A stretch of 46,016 nucleotides of DNA from JAPLMI01 sp043798375 (GTDB lineage Bacteria > Omnitrophota > Gorgyraeia > 2-01-FULL-45-10): the NCBI GenBank assembly GCA_043798375.1, contig JAZDOS010000058.1, forward strand, positions 1 through 46,016, given 5' to 3'. The notes below the pieces were generated by a model that worked only from the letters and a program-made list of their open reading frames with translations, did not search any database and was not told the origin of the DNA. This document shows positions 45,887 through 46,016 of this stretch, piece by piece (positions within the stretch are counted from its first letter, which is position 1; each line of letters starts with the position of its first letter). The position numbers and the translations under genes were made by a program.

Positions 45887-46016
45887 TTAATTTTTGAGCC
45901 GTTCCTTAAATCGATTTGACTTAATCTTGTAAAGTGAAGCAGCTATATCTTTGTTCTTTGAAAGCAGAAACGCCGAGTCTATAATGATAAGCGATGCTAC
46001 GGCCTGTTTGCACTCG
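45887..46016 (-). CDS. 3' end of a minus-strand gene, 42 residues visible
   Basis: A frame open to the window edge ends at a TAA read from 45889 to 45887. The visible residues include ECKQAVASLIIIDSAFLLSK, then DIAASLYKIKSNRFKERLKN. It is helical, with a basic end, and could belong to a small helical-bundle protein. Too little is seen to name it. Confidence 0.55.
   Translation of the reverse strand, partial: ECKQAVASLIIIDSAFLLSKNKDIAASLYKIKSNRFKERLKN

Overview
The window looks like bacterial chromosome of roughly average GC, densely packed, with short gaps and many start/stop overlaps of 4 or 8 bases. The first 3.6 kb reads as accessory DNA and the rest as core metabolism. No rRNA or phylogenetic marker tree is available here. 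The gene mix suggests an uncultivated PVC-type lineage such as Omnitrophota: homospermidine synthase with a fold-III decarboxylase, a carbamoyltransferase/SxtJ/DUF5989 cassette, transketolase split into two ORFs, a short AURKAIP1/COX24-type peptide, many small lipoproteins, and dispersed palindromes of the type TAACCAGGTTA. That placement is inference only.

Layout. Bases 1-3651 hold an accessory patch: the 3' part of a DUF4062 / RecG-like ATP-binding protein, the decayed tail of a second such protein, an orphan ORF, a pRiA4b ORF-3-like protein, and a broken tyrosine recombinase abutting tRNA-Thr(CGU). Bases 3.7-8 kb carry an exported small protein, an MFS permease, a Cys-rich mini-protein, VanZ-like and FMN-binding proteins, and an ArsB/NhaD-type permease. 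Bases 8-13.3 kb carry thioredoxin, the carbamoyltransferase/SxtJ/DUF5989 cassette, purN-eno-ftsB and initiator tRNA. On the minus strand at 13.4-16 kb sit homospermidine synthase and an ornithine decarboxylase-like enzyme. Bases 16-21 kb carry envelope-type genes: a coiled-coil membrane protein, an exported protein, a metallo-hydrolase, an AsmA-like protein and a lipoprotein. Bases 21-26 kb carry purB, purC, purM, purD and purE. Bases 26-31 kb carry tsaC, a low-molecular-weight phosphatase, rpiB, glyA, a dCMP deaminase, a 50-residue lipoprotein, nrdR and a radical SAM enzyme. Bases 31-39.7 kb carry a SurA-N/PpiD-like protein (minus), a basic mini-protein, hisG, the COX24-like peptide, a TPR protein, then transketolase N-half / FtsH-like protease / lipoprotein / transketolase C-half, and ispE. 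From 39.7 kb to the end come a SpoVG homologue carrying an inserted zinc ribbon, tRNA-Gln(UUG), an AbiEii-type nucleotidyltransferase with a small partner, glmU-prs-rplY-pth, rpsF-ssb, and the end of a minus-strand gene.

The genes work together mainly in nucleotide and one-carbon metabolism: purN/B/C/M/D/E, glyA, the dCMP deaminase, nrdR, prs and hisG share PRPP, folate and nucleotide pools. Polyamine synthesis (decarboxylase then homospermidine synthase) and envelope maintenance (AsmA, SurA-like, FtsH-like, lipoproteins, GlmU, IspE) are the other themes.

The most notable points are: the palindromic repeats, several of which contain the stop codon of the preceding gene and some of which have been absorbed into coding sequence (ispE, rpiB, a lipoprotein signal peptide); the SpoVG/zinc-ribbon chimera; the membrane protease and lipoprotein lodged between the transketolase halves; and several short genes (29-52 residues). 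I see no CRISPR array and no complete mobile element. The strongest candidates for something undescribed are the SpoVG chimera and the transketolase/FtsH-like operon, both needing comparative checks.
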